Below are positions 49,828-58,900 of a stretch of 64,000 nt of DNA, piece by piece. The notes under the pieces were generated by a model that had not been told where the DNA came from, made no database searches, and worked only from the letters and a program-made list of their open reading frames with translations. Location: positions 124,001 to 188,000 of the forward strand of contig OZ244224.1 of the NCBI GenBank assembly GCA_965217015.1, given 5' to 3'. Origin of the DNA: JAYQKL01 sp038142705. Lineage in GTDB: Bacteria; Pseudomonadota; Alphaproteobacteria; RS24. Within the stretch, counting starts at the first letter, position 1. Each line of letters opens with the position of its first letter. A program made the position numbers and the translations under genes.

Positions 49828-51774
49828 ATGACAGAAAAACCCGAAACCCCATTATTAGACGAGATTGTCACGCCGGATAAAATGCGTGACTTAAGCTTGT
49901 CTGACCTCAAGCAATTGGCTGATGAGTTGCGCGCTGAGACAGTTTCGGCTGTGTCGGAAACAGGGGGTCATTTGGGAGCAGGGCTTGGCGTGGTTGAACT
50001 GACAGTGGCTTTGCATCATGTGTTTAATACACCAGACGATAAAGTGATTTGGGATGTTGGGCATCAGGCCTATCCGCATAAAATTTTAACTGGCCGCCGC
50101 GCGCAAATTCGTACCCTAAGGCAGGGTGGCGGATTGTCTGGTTTCACCAAGCGCGCCGAAAGTGAATTTGACCCATTTGGCGCGGCGCATTCTTCTACTT
50201 CGATTTCAGCAGGGCTTGGCATGGCCGTTGGCCGCGATTTAGCTGGTAATGATAATAATGTAGTTGCCGTGATTGGCGATGGCGCGATGAGCGCGGGCAT
50301 GGCCTATGAGGCAATGAATAATGCCGGTGCGATGGATAGCCGCTTGGTGGTGATTTTGAATGATAATGATATGTCGATTGCTCCGCCTGTTGGGGCGATG
50401 AGCGCATATTTTGCACGGCTTTTATCGGGCGGGACTTATCGTAGCATTCGTAATGTTTTAAAATCAGCTTCAAAAAAACTTCCTAAACAATTCGCTGAAG
50501 CCAGCCGCAAAGTCGAAGAATATGCCCGCGGTTTCGCGACAGGTGGCACTTTGTTTGAAGAAATGGGTTTTTATTATGTGGGGCCAATTGATGGGCATAA
50601 TCTAGACCATTTGGTGCCGGTGCTGGAAAATGTGCGCGACAGTAAAGATGGCCCGATTTTATTGCATGTGGTTACGCAAAAAGGACATGGCTATTCGCCC
50701 GCTGAAGAATCGCCAGATAAATATCATGGTGTCTCGCGATTTAATGTTGTCACTGGCAAGCAAGACAAACCTGTAGCCAATGCGCCCTCTTATACCAGCG
50801 TGTTTTCACAAGCGCTGATACGCGAAGCCGAGCAAGATGATAAGATTGTCGCCATTACCGCCGCTATGCCTGACGGGACAGGGCTTGATAAATTCGCGGA
50901 GCTTTATCCAGAGCGCAGTTTTGATGTTGGCATTGCCGAGCAACATGCAGTGACATTTGCGGCAGGGCTGGCTTGCGAGGGCTATAAGCCATTTACGGCG
51001 ATTTATTCAACTTTCCTGCAGCGCGCCTATGACCAAATAGTGCATGATGTTGCGATACAAAAACTACCGGTTCGTTTTGCAATTGACCGCGCTGGTTTGG
51101 TGGGGGCAGATGGCCCAACCCATGCCGGCTCGTTTGATTTAGCTTATTTGGGCGTGCTGCCTGACATGGTGTTGATGGCAGCGGCTGATGAGGTTGAATT
51201 GACGCGCATGGTTAAGACCAGTGTTTTGATAGACGACGCACCATCGGCGTTTCGTTATCCGCGTGGTGAAGCTACTGGCATGGATATGCCGGAGCTGATT
51301 AAACCGCTGGAAATTGGGCGCGGGCGTGTCATTCGCGAAGGCACGCAAATTGCTTTGCTTAGTCTTGGCACACGCTTGGAGCAAGCTTGTTTGGCGGCAG
51401 ATATGCTAGACGCAGAAGGCCTGTCCACAACTGTCGCTGATGCGCGCTTTATGAAACCACTCGACACGCAGATGATTGATGAATTGGTTAAAAACCATGA
51501 TGTGATTGTGACCATTGAAGAGGGCAGTGTGGGCGGATTTGGCGCGCATGTGTTGCATTATCTGGCGCAGTCTGGACAATTGGATAAGGGGGTGAAAATA
51601 CGCACCCTCACTTTGCCAGATAATTTTATTGACCATGATAAGTCTGAAAAAATGTATGAAATAGCGGGCTTAAACGCACAGACGATTATGGAAACAGCGC
51701 GTCAGGCAGTGCGGGGTGGCGATGATGCGCTGGTGGCTCTCAACCCGAATGCGGCCAACCCCAAATCGGCTTAA
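49828..51774 (+). CDS. dxs: 1-deoxy-D-xylulose-5-phosphate synthase
   Basis: The TPP-dependent first enzyme of the MEP pathway, joining pyruvate and glyceraldehyde-3-phosphate. The 648-residue protein shows SETGGHLGAGLGVVELTVALHH at the N-terminus, the TPP motif GDGAMSAGMAYEAMNNAG with NDNDMSIAPPVG, and the transketolase domain with VGIAEQHAVTFAAGLA and DRAGLVGADGPTH. The length is standard. It lies between ispA and tlyA in a conserved alphaproteobacterial run. Confidence 0.97.
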   Translation: MTEKPETPLLDEIVTPDKMRDLSLSDLKQLADELRAETVSAVSETGGHLGAGLGVVELTVALHHVFNTPDDKVIWDVGHQAYPHKILTGRRAQIRTLRQGGGLSGFTKRAESEFDPFGAAHSSTSISAGLGMAVGRDLAGNDNNVVAVIGDGAMSAGMAYEAMNNAGAMDSRLVVILNDNDMSIAPPVGAMSAYFARLLSGGTYRSIRNVLKSASKKLPKQFAEASRKVEEYARGFATGGTLFEEMGFYYVGPIDGHNLDHLVPVLENVRDSKDGPILLHVVTQKGHGYSPAEESPDKYHGVSRFNVVTGKQDKPVANAPSYTSVFSQALIREAEQDDKIVAITAAMPDGTGLDKFAELYPERSFDVGIAEQHAVTFAAGLACEGYKPFTAIYSTFLQRAYDQIVHDVAIQKLPVRFAIDRAGLVGADGPTHAGSFDLAYLGVLPDMVLMAAADEVELTRMVKTSVLIDDAPSAFRYPRGEATGMDMPELIKPLEIGRGRVIREGTQIALLSLGTRLEQACLAADMLDAEGLSTTVADARFMKPLDTQMIDELVKNHDVIVTIEEGSVGGFGAHVLHYLAQSGQLDKGVKIRTLTLPDNFIDHDKSEKMYEIAGLNAQTIMETARQAVRGGDDALVALNPNAANPKSA

Positions 51775-51797
51775 CCGTCGCTAACAAAGCCAGATAA

Positions 51798-52565
51798 ATG
51801 GTTAAAAAACCCCAGCATAGCCCATCATCTGAACGACTTGACCAGATGCTTGTTACGCAAGGCGCGTTTGCGAGTCGGGCGCAGGCGCAGGCAGCTATTC
51901 AAAATGGTTTGGTCTGCGTGAATGGGCAAACAATCCGCAAAGCGGCGCATAAATGCCAAGCCTCAGATGTGATTACCCATCAAGCCGCTCATCCTTATGT
52001 CTCGCGGGGCGGGGTGAAGCTGGCACATGGTTTAGCCCATTTTGGGTTTTCAGCTACAGACTGCCATGGCCTCGATTTGGGCGCGTCCACAGGCGGCTTT
52101 ACAGATGTTTTATTGCAAGCGGGCGCGGCGCATGTGGTCGCCCTTGATGTGGGGCATGGGCAGCTTGATGCCGGTTTGGCGGCTGATGCGCGTGTGACCC
52201 AAAAAGATAAATGCAATGCTCGGCATCTGACACAACAAGACTTGCCGCCCCATTATGCCATCTCGGCTTTGGTGTGCGATGTGAGTTTTATTTCGCTCAC
52301 ATTGGCTTTGCCCGCCGCTATGGCATTGGCCGAGAAAGACTGCTGGATGCTTGCTTTGATTAAGCCGCAATTTGAGGTTGGCAAAGACAAGCTCGGCAAG
52401 GCAGGCGTGGTCAAAGATGACGCTCTGCATCATGAAATATGCCAGCGCATTGAGGTTTTTGTTCAAAGCCAGTCTGGCTGGCAGGTGGTCGGCATCACGC
52501 CAAGCCCGGTGCTGGGGCCAAAAGGCAATCGTGAGTTTTTATTGGCGGCGCAAAAAAGCCTTTAG
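51798..52565 (+). CDS. tlyA: TlyA-type rRNA 2'-O-methyltransferase
   Basis: A 255-residue protein with an N-terminal S4 RNA-binding domain (RLDQMLVTQGAFASRAQAQAAI) and an FtsJ-like methyltransferase domain. The catalytic tetrad candidates are the lysine in SRGGVKLAHG, the aspartate in CDVSFISL, the lysine in LIKPQFEVG and a late glutamate in GNREFLL. GLDLGASTGGFTDVLLQ binds SAM. Characterised TlyA proteins methylate 16S and 23S rRNA; which target applies here is unknown. Its stop lies in the first copy of a 19-bp direct repeat. Confidence 0.92.
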   Translation: MVKKPQHSPSSERLDQMLVTQGAFASRAQAQAAIQNGLVCVNGQTIRKAAHKCQASDVITHQAAHPYVSRGGVKLAHGLAHFGFSATDCHGLDLGASTGGFTDVLLQAGAAHVVALDVGHGQLDAGLAADARVTQKDKCNARHLTQQDLPPHYAISALVCDVSFISLTLALPAAMALAEKDCWMLALIKPQFEVGKDKLGKAGVVKDDALHHEICQRIEVFVQSQSGWQVVGITPSPVLGPKGNREFLLAAQKSL

Positions 52566-52590
52566 CCCTCAAAAAAAGCCTTTAGCCCTC
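52552..52590. repeat. 19-bp direct repeat across the tlyA and fba 3' ends
   Basis: The sequence at 52552-52570 recurs exactly at 52572-52590 (20-bp period). The first copy contains the tlyA stop; the second contains the stop of the converging fba gene. A local tandem duplication is the simplest explanation. Confidence 0.9.
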
Positions 52591-53598
52591 CAGTCCCTTG
52601 TCCCATTGGCCGAGCGCGGCGAGGCCGTTCATTTTGGCACGATGGTTAAAGGCAGCTTGCGCGGCGGCGATGTTTTCTGATTTACCGCCCCATGTGTTTA
52701 ATGGTGCGGCTTGCAGAGCGCGGCCATATGAAAAGCTTAGTTTCCAAGAAAAACCACCGATTTTATTCATCGCGTCCAGATGCGCGGTGGCGTCAATATC
52801 GGATTGCCCGCCCGATAAAAATACAATGCCGGGAACAGCTTCTGGCACATTCTCACGGAAACAGGCCAATGTTGCTTCCGCCACTTGCTCAATACCAGCT
52901 TGCTCAGCATGTTGCGTGCCAGAAACAATCATATTGGGTTTCAAAATTGTGCCTTCAAGATGCACATTTTGTTCATCGAGCTGCTCATAAAGCTGTTTAA
53001 GCGTGGCGGATGTGACCTCCAAACAGCGTGCCTGGCTGTGCTGGCCGTCCATAATCACTTCTGGCTCAACAATCGGGACGATATTATTTTCTTGGCACAA
53101 AGCCGCATAGCGCGCCAGCGCATGTGTGTTGGCGCTCAAACAGGCGCGGCTGGGCATGTTATCAGCAATATTTATCACCGCCCGCCATTTGGCAAACCGC
53201 GCGCCGAGGTCGTAATATTCCCGCAAGCGGTCCCGCAAACCATCAAGGCCTTCAGTGACCATTTCGCCCGCATGGCCCGCTAAATCTTTTGCGCCTGTAT
53301 CCACTTTAATACCCGGTATAGACCCAGCCGCCGAGATAATGTCGGTTAAGGGTGTGCCATCAGCGGCGTCTTGGCGAATGGTTTCGTCATATAAAATGAC
53401 ACCTGAAATATGGTTTTCCATTGCTTCTTTGGTGCGAAACAACATTTCACGATAATCGCGCCGCGACTCATAGCTGGATTCATGCGAGATGCTATCAAAT
53501 CGTTTTTTGATGGTGCCAGTGCTTTCATCAGCCGCCAGCAACCCTTTGCCATCTGCAACCATTGCCTGGGCGATTTGTTCTAAACTTTGCTTATCCAT
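52582..53598 (-). CDS. fba: fructose-bisphosphate aldolase, class I
   Basis: A 338-residue Schiff-base aldolase that splits or forms fructose-1,6-bisphosphate. The opening GKGLLAADESTGTIKKRF is the class I signature; the Schiff-base lysine is likely in EGTILKPNMIVSG, and FLSGGQSDIDATAHLDAMN lines the phosphate site. There is no class II zinc motif. It is the last gene of tkt-gap-pgk-fba and converges on tlyA. An AGAGG site precedes the ATG. Confidence 0.95.
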   Translation of the reverse strand: MDKQSLEQIAQAMVADGKGLLAADESTGTIKKRFDSISHESSYESRRDYREMLFRTKEAMENHISGVILYDETIRQDAADGTPLTDIISAAGSIPGIKVDTGAKDLAGHAGEMVTEGLDGLRDRLREYYDLGARFAKWRAVINIADNMPSRACLSANTHALARYAALCQENNIVPIVEPEVIMDGQHSQARCLEVTSATLKQLYEQLDEQNVHLEGTILKPNMIVSGTQHAEQAGIEQVAEATLACFRENVPEAVPGIVFLSGGQSDIDATAHLDAMNKIGGFSWKLSFSYGRALQAAPLNTWGGKSENIAAAQAAFNHRAKMNGLAALGQWDKGLEG

Positions 53599-53621
53599 TC
53601 GCTTTTCCTCTTATTTCATCT

Positions 53622-54842
53622 TCATCTTTGGGCTGCCATTTCGAGCGCTTTAACGCCGGGCAGTGTTTTGCCTTCTAGCCATTCTAAAAACGCACCGCCT
53701 GCTGTTGATATATAACTAAATTCAGGCGCGGCGCCAGAGTGATTCAGGGCGGCGACAGTGTCTCCACCACCCGCAATGCTCGTCAGCTTATTTTTTTGCG
53801 TCAACATTGCTGCATATTGTGAGGCTAGGTTTGTGCCATTGTCAAATGGTGTCAGCTCAAATGCGCCCAATGGTCCATTCCAGACAAGGGTTTCACACTC
53901 CGCCATTTGCTCTTTTATTTCTTCAATGGCTTTGGGCCCTGCATCTAAAATCATCATATCTTGCGGAACATGATGTACATCTTCTATGACAGGACTATCG
54001 CATGGCCCAAACTCTGCAGCCAGCACAACATCTTGGGGCAAAATGATTTGGCAATTGGTTTGCGCGGCTTTGGCCATAATATCATTGGCGGTGGCCAGCA
54101 TCGTATCCTCGCAAAGCGAGCGCCCAATTGAAACGCCTTGAGCGGCCAAAAATGTATTGGCCATGCCGCCGCCAATCACCAGCTTATCGACTTTCTCGAC
54201 AAGGTTTGACAGCAAGGCAATCTTGGTTGAAATTTTTGCACCGCCCACCACCGCCATGAGCGGGCGGGCAGGGTTTTCGAGCGCAATCTGTATGGCATCA
54301 AGCTCGGCTTGCATGGATAAGCCCGCATAGGCTGGCATGAGATGGGCAAGCGCTTCGGTTGAGGCGTGGGCGCGATGGGCCGTTGAAAAAGCATCATTGA
54401 CATAAGCCGCACCATTTTCAGCCAATTGCGCGGCAAATGCTGGATCATTTTCTTCTTCGCCAGCATGAAAGCGGGTGTTCTCAAATACCAGAAGCTGCCC
54501 GTTTTCAAGCGCCGCCATGCCAGCTTGCGCTGCGGGCCCAATGCAATCTTGCGCAAATGCAACCGGTTCCCCAAGTAGTTTGGCGAGGGCTTGCGATATA
54601 GGCTCCAAACTCATAGCCGGATTAGGCACGCCTTTTGGCCGCCCAAAATGAGATAAAATACCTATTTTTGCGCCAGCTTCCATCAGCGCACGAAAGCTTG
54701 GCAGCAAGCGGTCAATCCGCGTTGTGTCGCGAATGGTGCCGTCTGGGGTAAGTGGCACATTCAAATCCGCACGCACAAGCACCTGAAGGCCGCGAATATC
54801 AGTTTGTGATATTAACTGTTCAAGTGTTTGTGTGGTTGGCAT
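53622..54842 (-). CDS. pgk: phosphoglycerate kinase
   Basis: Interconverts 1,3-bisphosphoglycerate + ADP and 3-phosphoglycerate + ATP. The 406-residue protein has VLVRADLNVPLTPDGTIRDTTR, the substrate loop ILSHFGRPKGVP, NDAFSTAHRAHAST, MAVVGGAKISTK and the C-terminal SIAGGGDTVAAL nucleotide-binding segment. It lies between gap (five bases upstream) and fba in a glycolysis/gluconeogenesis operon. Confidence 0.97.
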   Translation of the reverse strand: MPTTQTLEQLISQTDIRGLQVLVRADLNVPLTPDGTIRDTTRIDRLLPSFRALMEAGAKIGILSHFGRPKGVPNPAMSLEPISQALAKLLGEPVAFAQDCIGPAAQAGMAALENGQLLVFENTRFHAGEEENDPAFAAQLAENGAAYVNDAFSTAHRAHASTEALAHLMPAYAGLSMQAELDAIQIALENPARPLMAVVGGAKISTKIALLSNLVEKVDKLVIGGGMANTFLAAQGVSIGRSLCEDTMLATANDIMAKAAQTNCQIILPQDVVLAAEFGPCDSPVIEDVHHVPQDMMILDAGPKAIEEIKEQMAECETLVWNGPLGAFELTPFDNGTNLASQYAAMLTQKNKLTSIAGGGDTVAALNHSGAAPEFSYISTAGGAFLEWLEGKTLPGVKALEMAAQR

Positions 54843-54847
54843 ATTTC

Positions 54848-55855
54848 TTAACCGATTTTGTGCATGGCAACGGCTGTGTCAGCCATACGCAATGAAAAGC
54901 CCCATTCATTGTCATACCAGCACATGACCCGCACCAAATTATTGCCGACAATTTGTGTGCCAGTTGCATCATAAGTGCAGGAGAAGGGCTGATGATTAAA
55001 ATCTGTTGATACCAAAGGCGCGTCTTCATATCCAAGAATGCCTTTCAGCTTGCCACGACTTGCCTTTTTCATGGCTTCATGAATGGCGTCAATCGTGGTT
55101 TTTTTCTGCGGTGTGAACACAAGGTCAACCAGAGACACATTGGGTGTGGGAACACGAATGGCGGTGCCATCTAATTTCCCCGCCAATTTTGGCAGGACCA
55201 GCCCAAGCGCTTTGGCCGCACCCGTTGAGGTTGGTATCATGGACTGCGCAGCGCCCCGCGCCCGGCGCATATCTTTATGGCGATTATCGACCAGTCTTTG
55301 GTCGCCCGTATAAGCATGAATGGTGGTCATATATCCCGATTTAATGCCGCATAAATCGTCCAACACCATCGCTAATGGCGCCAGCGCATTTGTGGTGCAA
55401 GATGCATTTGAGACAATCTTATGGCTTTTGCGCAAGGACTTGTGGTTCACCCCATAAACAATAGTGTTATCAACATTGCTGGCCGGTGCTGAAATTAAAA
55501 CTTTTTTTGCGCCAGCTTCAATATGCGCCATGCTGGCTTCTTTTGAGTTAAACGCGCCTGTGCATTCAAGCACGACATCAACCCCTAAACCTCCCCAAGG
55601 CAGTTTTGCTGGGTCGCGCTCTGTGAAAACTTTGAACGGGCCGCTACCAAGATCCATTGAGGATTTGGTGGTTTTGATTTTACCCGCATAGCGCCCATGC
55701 ACTGTGTCATATTGTAAAAGATGTGCGGCTGTATCAATGCTACCACTGGCATTGAGCGCGACAATTTTTATATCTTTGCGTTTTGATTCAACGATCCCTC
55801 TCAAGGTGAGGCGACCGATACGCCCAAAGCCGGTGAGTGCAACACGTGTAACCAT
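54848..55855 (-). CDS. gap: glyceraldehyde-3-phosphate dehydrogenase
   Basis: A 335-residue NAD(P)-dependent dehydrogenase. The Rossmann motif is LTGFGRIGRLTLR. The catalytic C153 sits in SNASCTTNALAPL with H180 in TTIHAYTGDQ. The substrate-binding STGAAKALGLVLP and RVPTPNVSLVDL follow. A GAGGGAATAA leader precedes the ATG. It is second in the tkt-gap-pgk-fba operon; a Calvin-cycle-like order, although no RuBisCO or phosphoribulokinase gene is visible, so a glycolytic or gluconeogenic role is likely. Confidence 0.97.
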   Translation of the reverse strand: MVTRVALTGFGRIGRLTLRGIVESKRKDIKIVALNASGSIDTAAHLLQYDTVHGRYAGKIKTTKSSMDLGSGPFKVFTERDPAKLPWGGLGVDVVLECTGAFNSKEASMAHIEAGAKKVLISAPASNVDNTIVYGVNHKSLRKSHKIVSNASCTTNALAPLAMVLDDLCGIKSGYMTTIHAYTGDQRLVDNRHKDMRRARGAAQSMIPTSTGAAKALGLVLPKLAGKLDGTAIRVPTPNVSLVDLVFTPQKKTTIDAIHEAMKKASRGKLKGILGYEDAPLVSTDFNHQPFSCTYDATGTQIVGNNLVRVMCWYDNEWGFSLRMADTAVAMHKIG

Positions 55856-55928
55856 TTATTCCCTCTTGGTTTTTGTTTTCATCAAAAAATATTTATCAAA
55901 ACATTTATCGGCTCGAGCGGGTAGAAAT

Positions 55929-57947
55929 TTATGCCAATTTGTCTTTTGCCGCTTTGACAATCGCCTCTGTGGTGATGCCAAAATGTTCAAACAATAGATT
56001 GGCCGGCGCGCTGGCACCAAACCCTTCCATGCCAATAAAGACATCGCCTTGGCGTAAATATTTATCCCAACCTTGTCTTACAGCGGCTTCTATCGCGATT
56101 CTGACCGGACTGTCGCCCAATATATCCGCAATAAAACTATCCTCTTGCTGGTCAAATAACTCAAAACAAGGCATGGAAACCACGCGGCAGGTCATGCCAT
56201 CTGATTCAAGCTGTTGGGCGGCTTCTATCGCCAAATGCACCTCTGAGCCAGTGGCTAATAGGGTCACATCGGCCTGTCCTGCTTTGCCTGAGCTTGATAA
56301 AATTTCGTAAGCCCCTTTGGCGCACATATTTTTTTCGCAATAGCTATCGCGCAGCGCAGGTAATCCTTGCCGTGTAAGGGCGAGGGCGCTGGGTGTGGTT
56401 TTATGCTCTAAGGCCAACTGCCAGCATTCTAATGTCTCCATCGCATCTGCCGGACGAAAAGTGAGCAGATTTGGAATCGCCCGCAGCGCGGCAAGATGTT
56501 CAACCGGCTGATGGGTAGGGCCGTCTTCGCCAAGACCAATCGAGTCATGGGTCAAGACATGTATCACCTGCTTGCCCATCAAGGCAGATAGTCTGAGGGC
56601 AGGGCGCAAATAATCTGAAAAAACCAGAAATGTACCAGAATAAGGAATGAACCCACCATGCAGTGCCATGCCATTCATCGCTGCCGCCATGCCATGTTCC
56701 CGAATGCCCCAATGAATGAAGCTACCCGCAAAATTATCAGCGGCGACTGCATCTTGTTCAGGGGTGCGTGTGTTGTTTGAGCCGGTCAGGTCTGCTGAGC
56801 CACCAATCATTTCAGGCACCGCTGGCACCAGCGCCTTTAGCGCTTCTTCTGAGGATTTGCGGGTCGCCCATTTAGGCTGTTCTTCAGCGAGAAGTTTTTT
56901 ATAGTCCTGCGCAGCCGCCTCATAAGCATTTGGCAGCTTATTGGCCATTAAACGATTGAAACGGTTTTTAATGCTTGTGTCCTGCGCTTCCAGACGCTCT
57001 TGCCAAGCTTTGCGCTCAGATGTGTGCGAAAGGCCAACCATGCGCCACGCATCAAGAATATCTGATGGAATTTCAAATGGACCAGCTTCCCAGCCTAAGG
57101 CTTCACGGGTTAGGGCAATCTCATCTTCACCCAAAGGCGCACCATGCGAGCCAGATGTGCCTTGCTTGTTGGGCGCGCCATAGCCAATTACAGTTTTACA
57201 GGCAATCAGGCTTGGCTTGTCGGATTGCTTGGCCTGTTCAATGGCGGCTTCAATCGCATGATGGTCGTGCCCATTGATGCGAACAGCGTTCCAGCCTGCT
57301 GCCTCGAATCTTTTCAGTGCATCGCCGCTTTCTGCCAAATCAAGCGGGCCATCAATGGAAATATCATTGTCATCATACAACACAATAAGACGCGACAATT
57401 GCATATGCCCTGCAATGCTGATGGCTTCATGGCTAATGCCTTCCATTAAATCGCCATCAGAGGCCAGCACATAGGTGAAATGATCCACCAGTTCATCGCC
57501 AAATCGGGCATTGAGCATGCGCTCAGCGAGCGCCATGCCAACGGCTGTGGATATGCCCTGACCAAGCGGGCCAGTGGTGGTTTCAATCCCCGCCGCATGG
57601 CCATATTCCGGATGACCAGCCGTACGGGCGCCAAGTTGCCGGAAATTTTTAATTTCCTCAATGGTCATATCCTCATAACCCAAAAGATAATGCAGCGCAT
57701 AAATGAGCATAGAGCCATGCCCGGCAGAAAGCACAAACCGGTCACGGTCTGCCCAATCCGGACAGCGCGGGTCAATTTTTAGAAATTTTGAAAATAAAAC
57801 TGTCGCGATATCAGCAGCGCCAAGTGGTAGGCCAGGGTGACCTGAATTTGCTGCCTGAACCGCATCCATTGAAAGCGCGCGGATGGCATTTGACATGGCT
57901 GTTAAACGCGAATCCTCATTTAGCTTCTCGCTAGATGACATAATCAT
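55929..57947 (-). CDS. tkt: transketolase
   Basis: A 672-residue TPP enzyme of the pentose phosphate pathway. N-terminal AANSGHPGLPLGAADIATVLF, LSAGHGSMLIYALHYLLG, the TPP motif SDGDLMEGISHEAISIAG with NDISIDGP, and the transketolase motif THDSIGLGEDGPTHQPVEHL are all present. The first gene of tkt-gap-pgk-fba. A GAGGG site lies just before ATG 57947; ATG 57941 is an alternative with more relaxed spacing. It is divergent from DUF4164-zapA across about 280 bp. Confidence 0.97.
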   Translation of the reverse strand: MIMSSSEKLNEDSRLTAMSNAIRALSMDAVQAANSGHPGLPLGAADIATVLFSKFLKIDPRCPDWADRDRFVLSAGHGSMLIYALHYLLGYEDMTIEEIKNFRQLGARTAGHPEYGHAAGIETTTGPLGQGISTAVGMALAERMLNARFGDELVDHFTYVLASDGDLMEGISHEAISIAGHMQLSRLIVLYDDNDISIDGPLDLAESGDALKRFEAAGWNAVRINGHDHHAIEAAIEQAKQSDKPSLIACKTVIGYGAPNKQGTSGSHGAPLGEDEIALTREALGWEAGPFEIPSDILDAWRMVGLSHTSERKAWQERLEAQDTSIKNRFNRLMANKLPNAYEAAAQDYKKLLAEEQPKWATRKSSEEALKALVPAVPEMIGGSADLTGSNNTRTPEQDAVAADNFAGSFIHWGIREHGMAAAMNGMALHGGFIPYSGTFLVFSDYLRPALRLSALMGKQVIHVLTHDSIGLGEDGPTHQPVEHLAALRAIPNLLTFRPADAMETLECWQLALEHKTTPSALALTRQGLPALRDSYCEKNMCAKGAYEILSSSGKAGQADVTLLATGSEVHLAIEAAQQLESDGMTCRVVSMPCFELFDQQEDSFIADILGDSPVRIAIEAAVRQGWDKYLRQGDVFIGMEGFGASAPANLLFEHFGITTEAIVKAAKDKLA

Positions 57948-58175
57948 TATCCCTCGCCGAAACCGGCTTACCTTTTACACTTATTCTAACAATGTTCTAG
58001 ACTGCGTCAGAATGAATACCCTTCGTTACAGAGTCAATGGTGGATTATTGTCCTTGGGCTCAACTGTCAAATGTTTTCTTTCTTTGTGAAGTTGGAGTCA
58101 TTGATTTTATTGAAATTTTTAATTGTGGACGAAATTATTTATCAACATAGAATTTATCCATGGTCAGCTATTCAG

Positions 58176-58205
58176 TTGACGCCAAAACTGTCTCGCCTCT
58201 ATGCT
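58176..58205 (+). promoter_or_regulatory. candidate promoter of DUF4164-zapA
   Basis: TTGACG (58176-58181) and TATGCT (58200-58205) are separated by 18 bp, 23 bases before the DUF4164 start. GANTC sites at 58031, 58095 and 58218 lie in the same tkt/zapA intergenic region. The rest of the 281-bp gap shows no gene. Confidence 0.5.
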
Positions 58206-58228
58206 TAAGGAAAAGGAGAATCGGTTCT

Positions 58229-58516
58229 ATGTCGCAAATTGACAAGGCTTTTGAAACATTTATGGAAGCGCTTGACGGGCTGCAACGCCATGTTCAGGAA
58301 ACGAAGAGCCAGCAAACAGCTATGGCCGATGCTAAAAGCGAGACTTATCAGGCTGAGATTGACAAGTTAAATTTAGATTGTGCGCATTTGCGGGCGGAAG
58401 TATCGGCCTTGAAAAAACAGGTTCAACAGCAAAACGCCATACATCAAAAAGCTGAACAGCAAGTTGAAGCGCTTTTGGGCGAGATTCATGATGCTTTGGA
58501 GAATGCCAATGGGTGA
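58229..58516 (+). CDS. DUF4164-like small coiled-coil protein
   Basis: A 95-residue, almost entirely helical protein with a heptad pattern (EIDKLNLDCAHLRAEVSALKKQ). Proteins of this sort, often classed as DUF4164, sit immediately upstream of zapA in many Alphaproteobacteria. Function is unknown; a role with ZapA in FtsZ-ring organisation is suggested by position only. ATG 58229 follows an AAGGAG site; a longer frame from 58160 crosses the promoter and is unlikely. It overlaps zapA by eight bases. Confidence 0.8.
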   Translation: MSQIDKAFETFMEALDGLQRHVQETKSQQTAMADAKSETYQAEIDKLNLDCAHLRAEVSALKKQVQQQNAIHQKAEQQVEALLGEIHDALENANG

Positions 58517-58895
58517 GTTGAATATATCTATCAATAATCGGCCATTTCAAATTGCTTGCGCAGATGGTGACGAGCATCGCGTATCTCGGCTGGCGGAAGA
58601 GCTTGCAGCGCGGATTAGCGATATTAAAAAATCGGCTGGTGAGGCAGGGGATTCGCGCTTGCTTGTTTTGGCTGGCCTGACCATGATTGATGAAATGAAA
58701 GAGTTGCAAAAACAGCTCGAGGAGGTGCGTCAACACATTGAAGCCTCTCGGCAAACGCGGGAAGAGATTGATACGCGCGTGCAGGATCTTGAAAAACATG
58801 TTGTTTCAAGCCTGACCAAAGCGACGGCTCAGGTTCAAGCGCTGACCAGTGATATAAAATCCTCTGCGGACCGTTCTGATGTGGAGGCGCCGTAA
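58509..58895 (+). CDS. zapA: cell division protein ZapA
   Basis: A 128-residue FtsZ-associated protein that bundles FtsZ filaments at the division site. The N-terminal globular part (NISINNRPFQIACADGDE, VSRLAEELAARI) and LLVLAGLTMIDEMKELQKQLEE helix are typical, followed by a coiled-coil tail longer than in E. coli ZapA. ATG 58509, with GGAG about eight bases upstream, is better than an in-frame ATG at 58464 that lies deep within DUF4164. The zapA-6S RNA-fau order is widely conserved, but here a glycosyltransferase gene intervenes. Confidence 0.9.
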   Translation: MGELNISINNRPFQIACADGDEHRVSRLAEELAARISDIKKSAGEAGDSRLLVLAGLTMIDEMKELQKQLEEVRQHIEASRQTREEIDTRVQDLEKHVVSSLTKATAQVQALTSDIKSSADRSDVEAP

Positions 58896-58900
58896 ACTTC

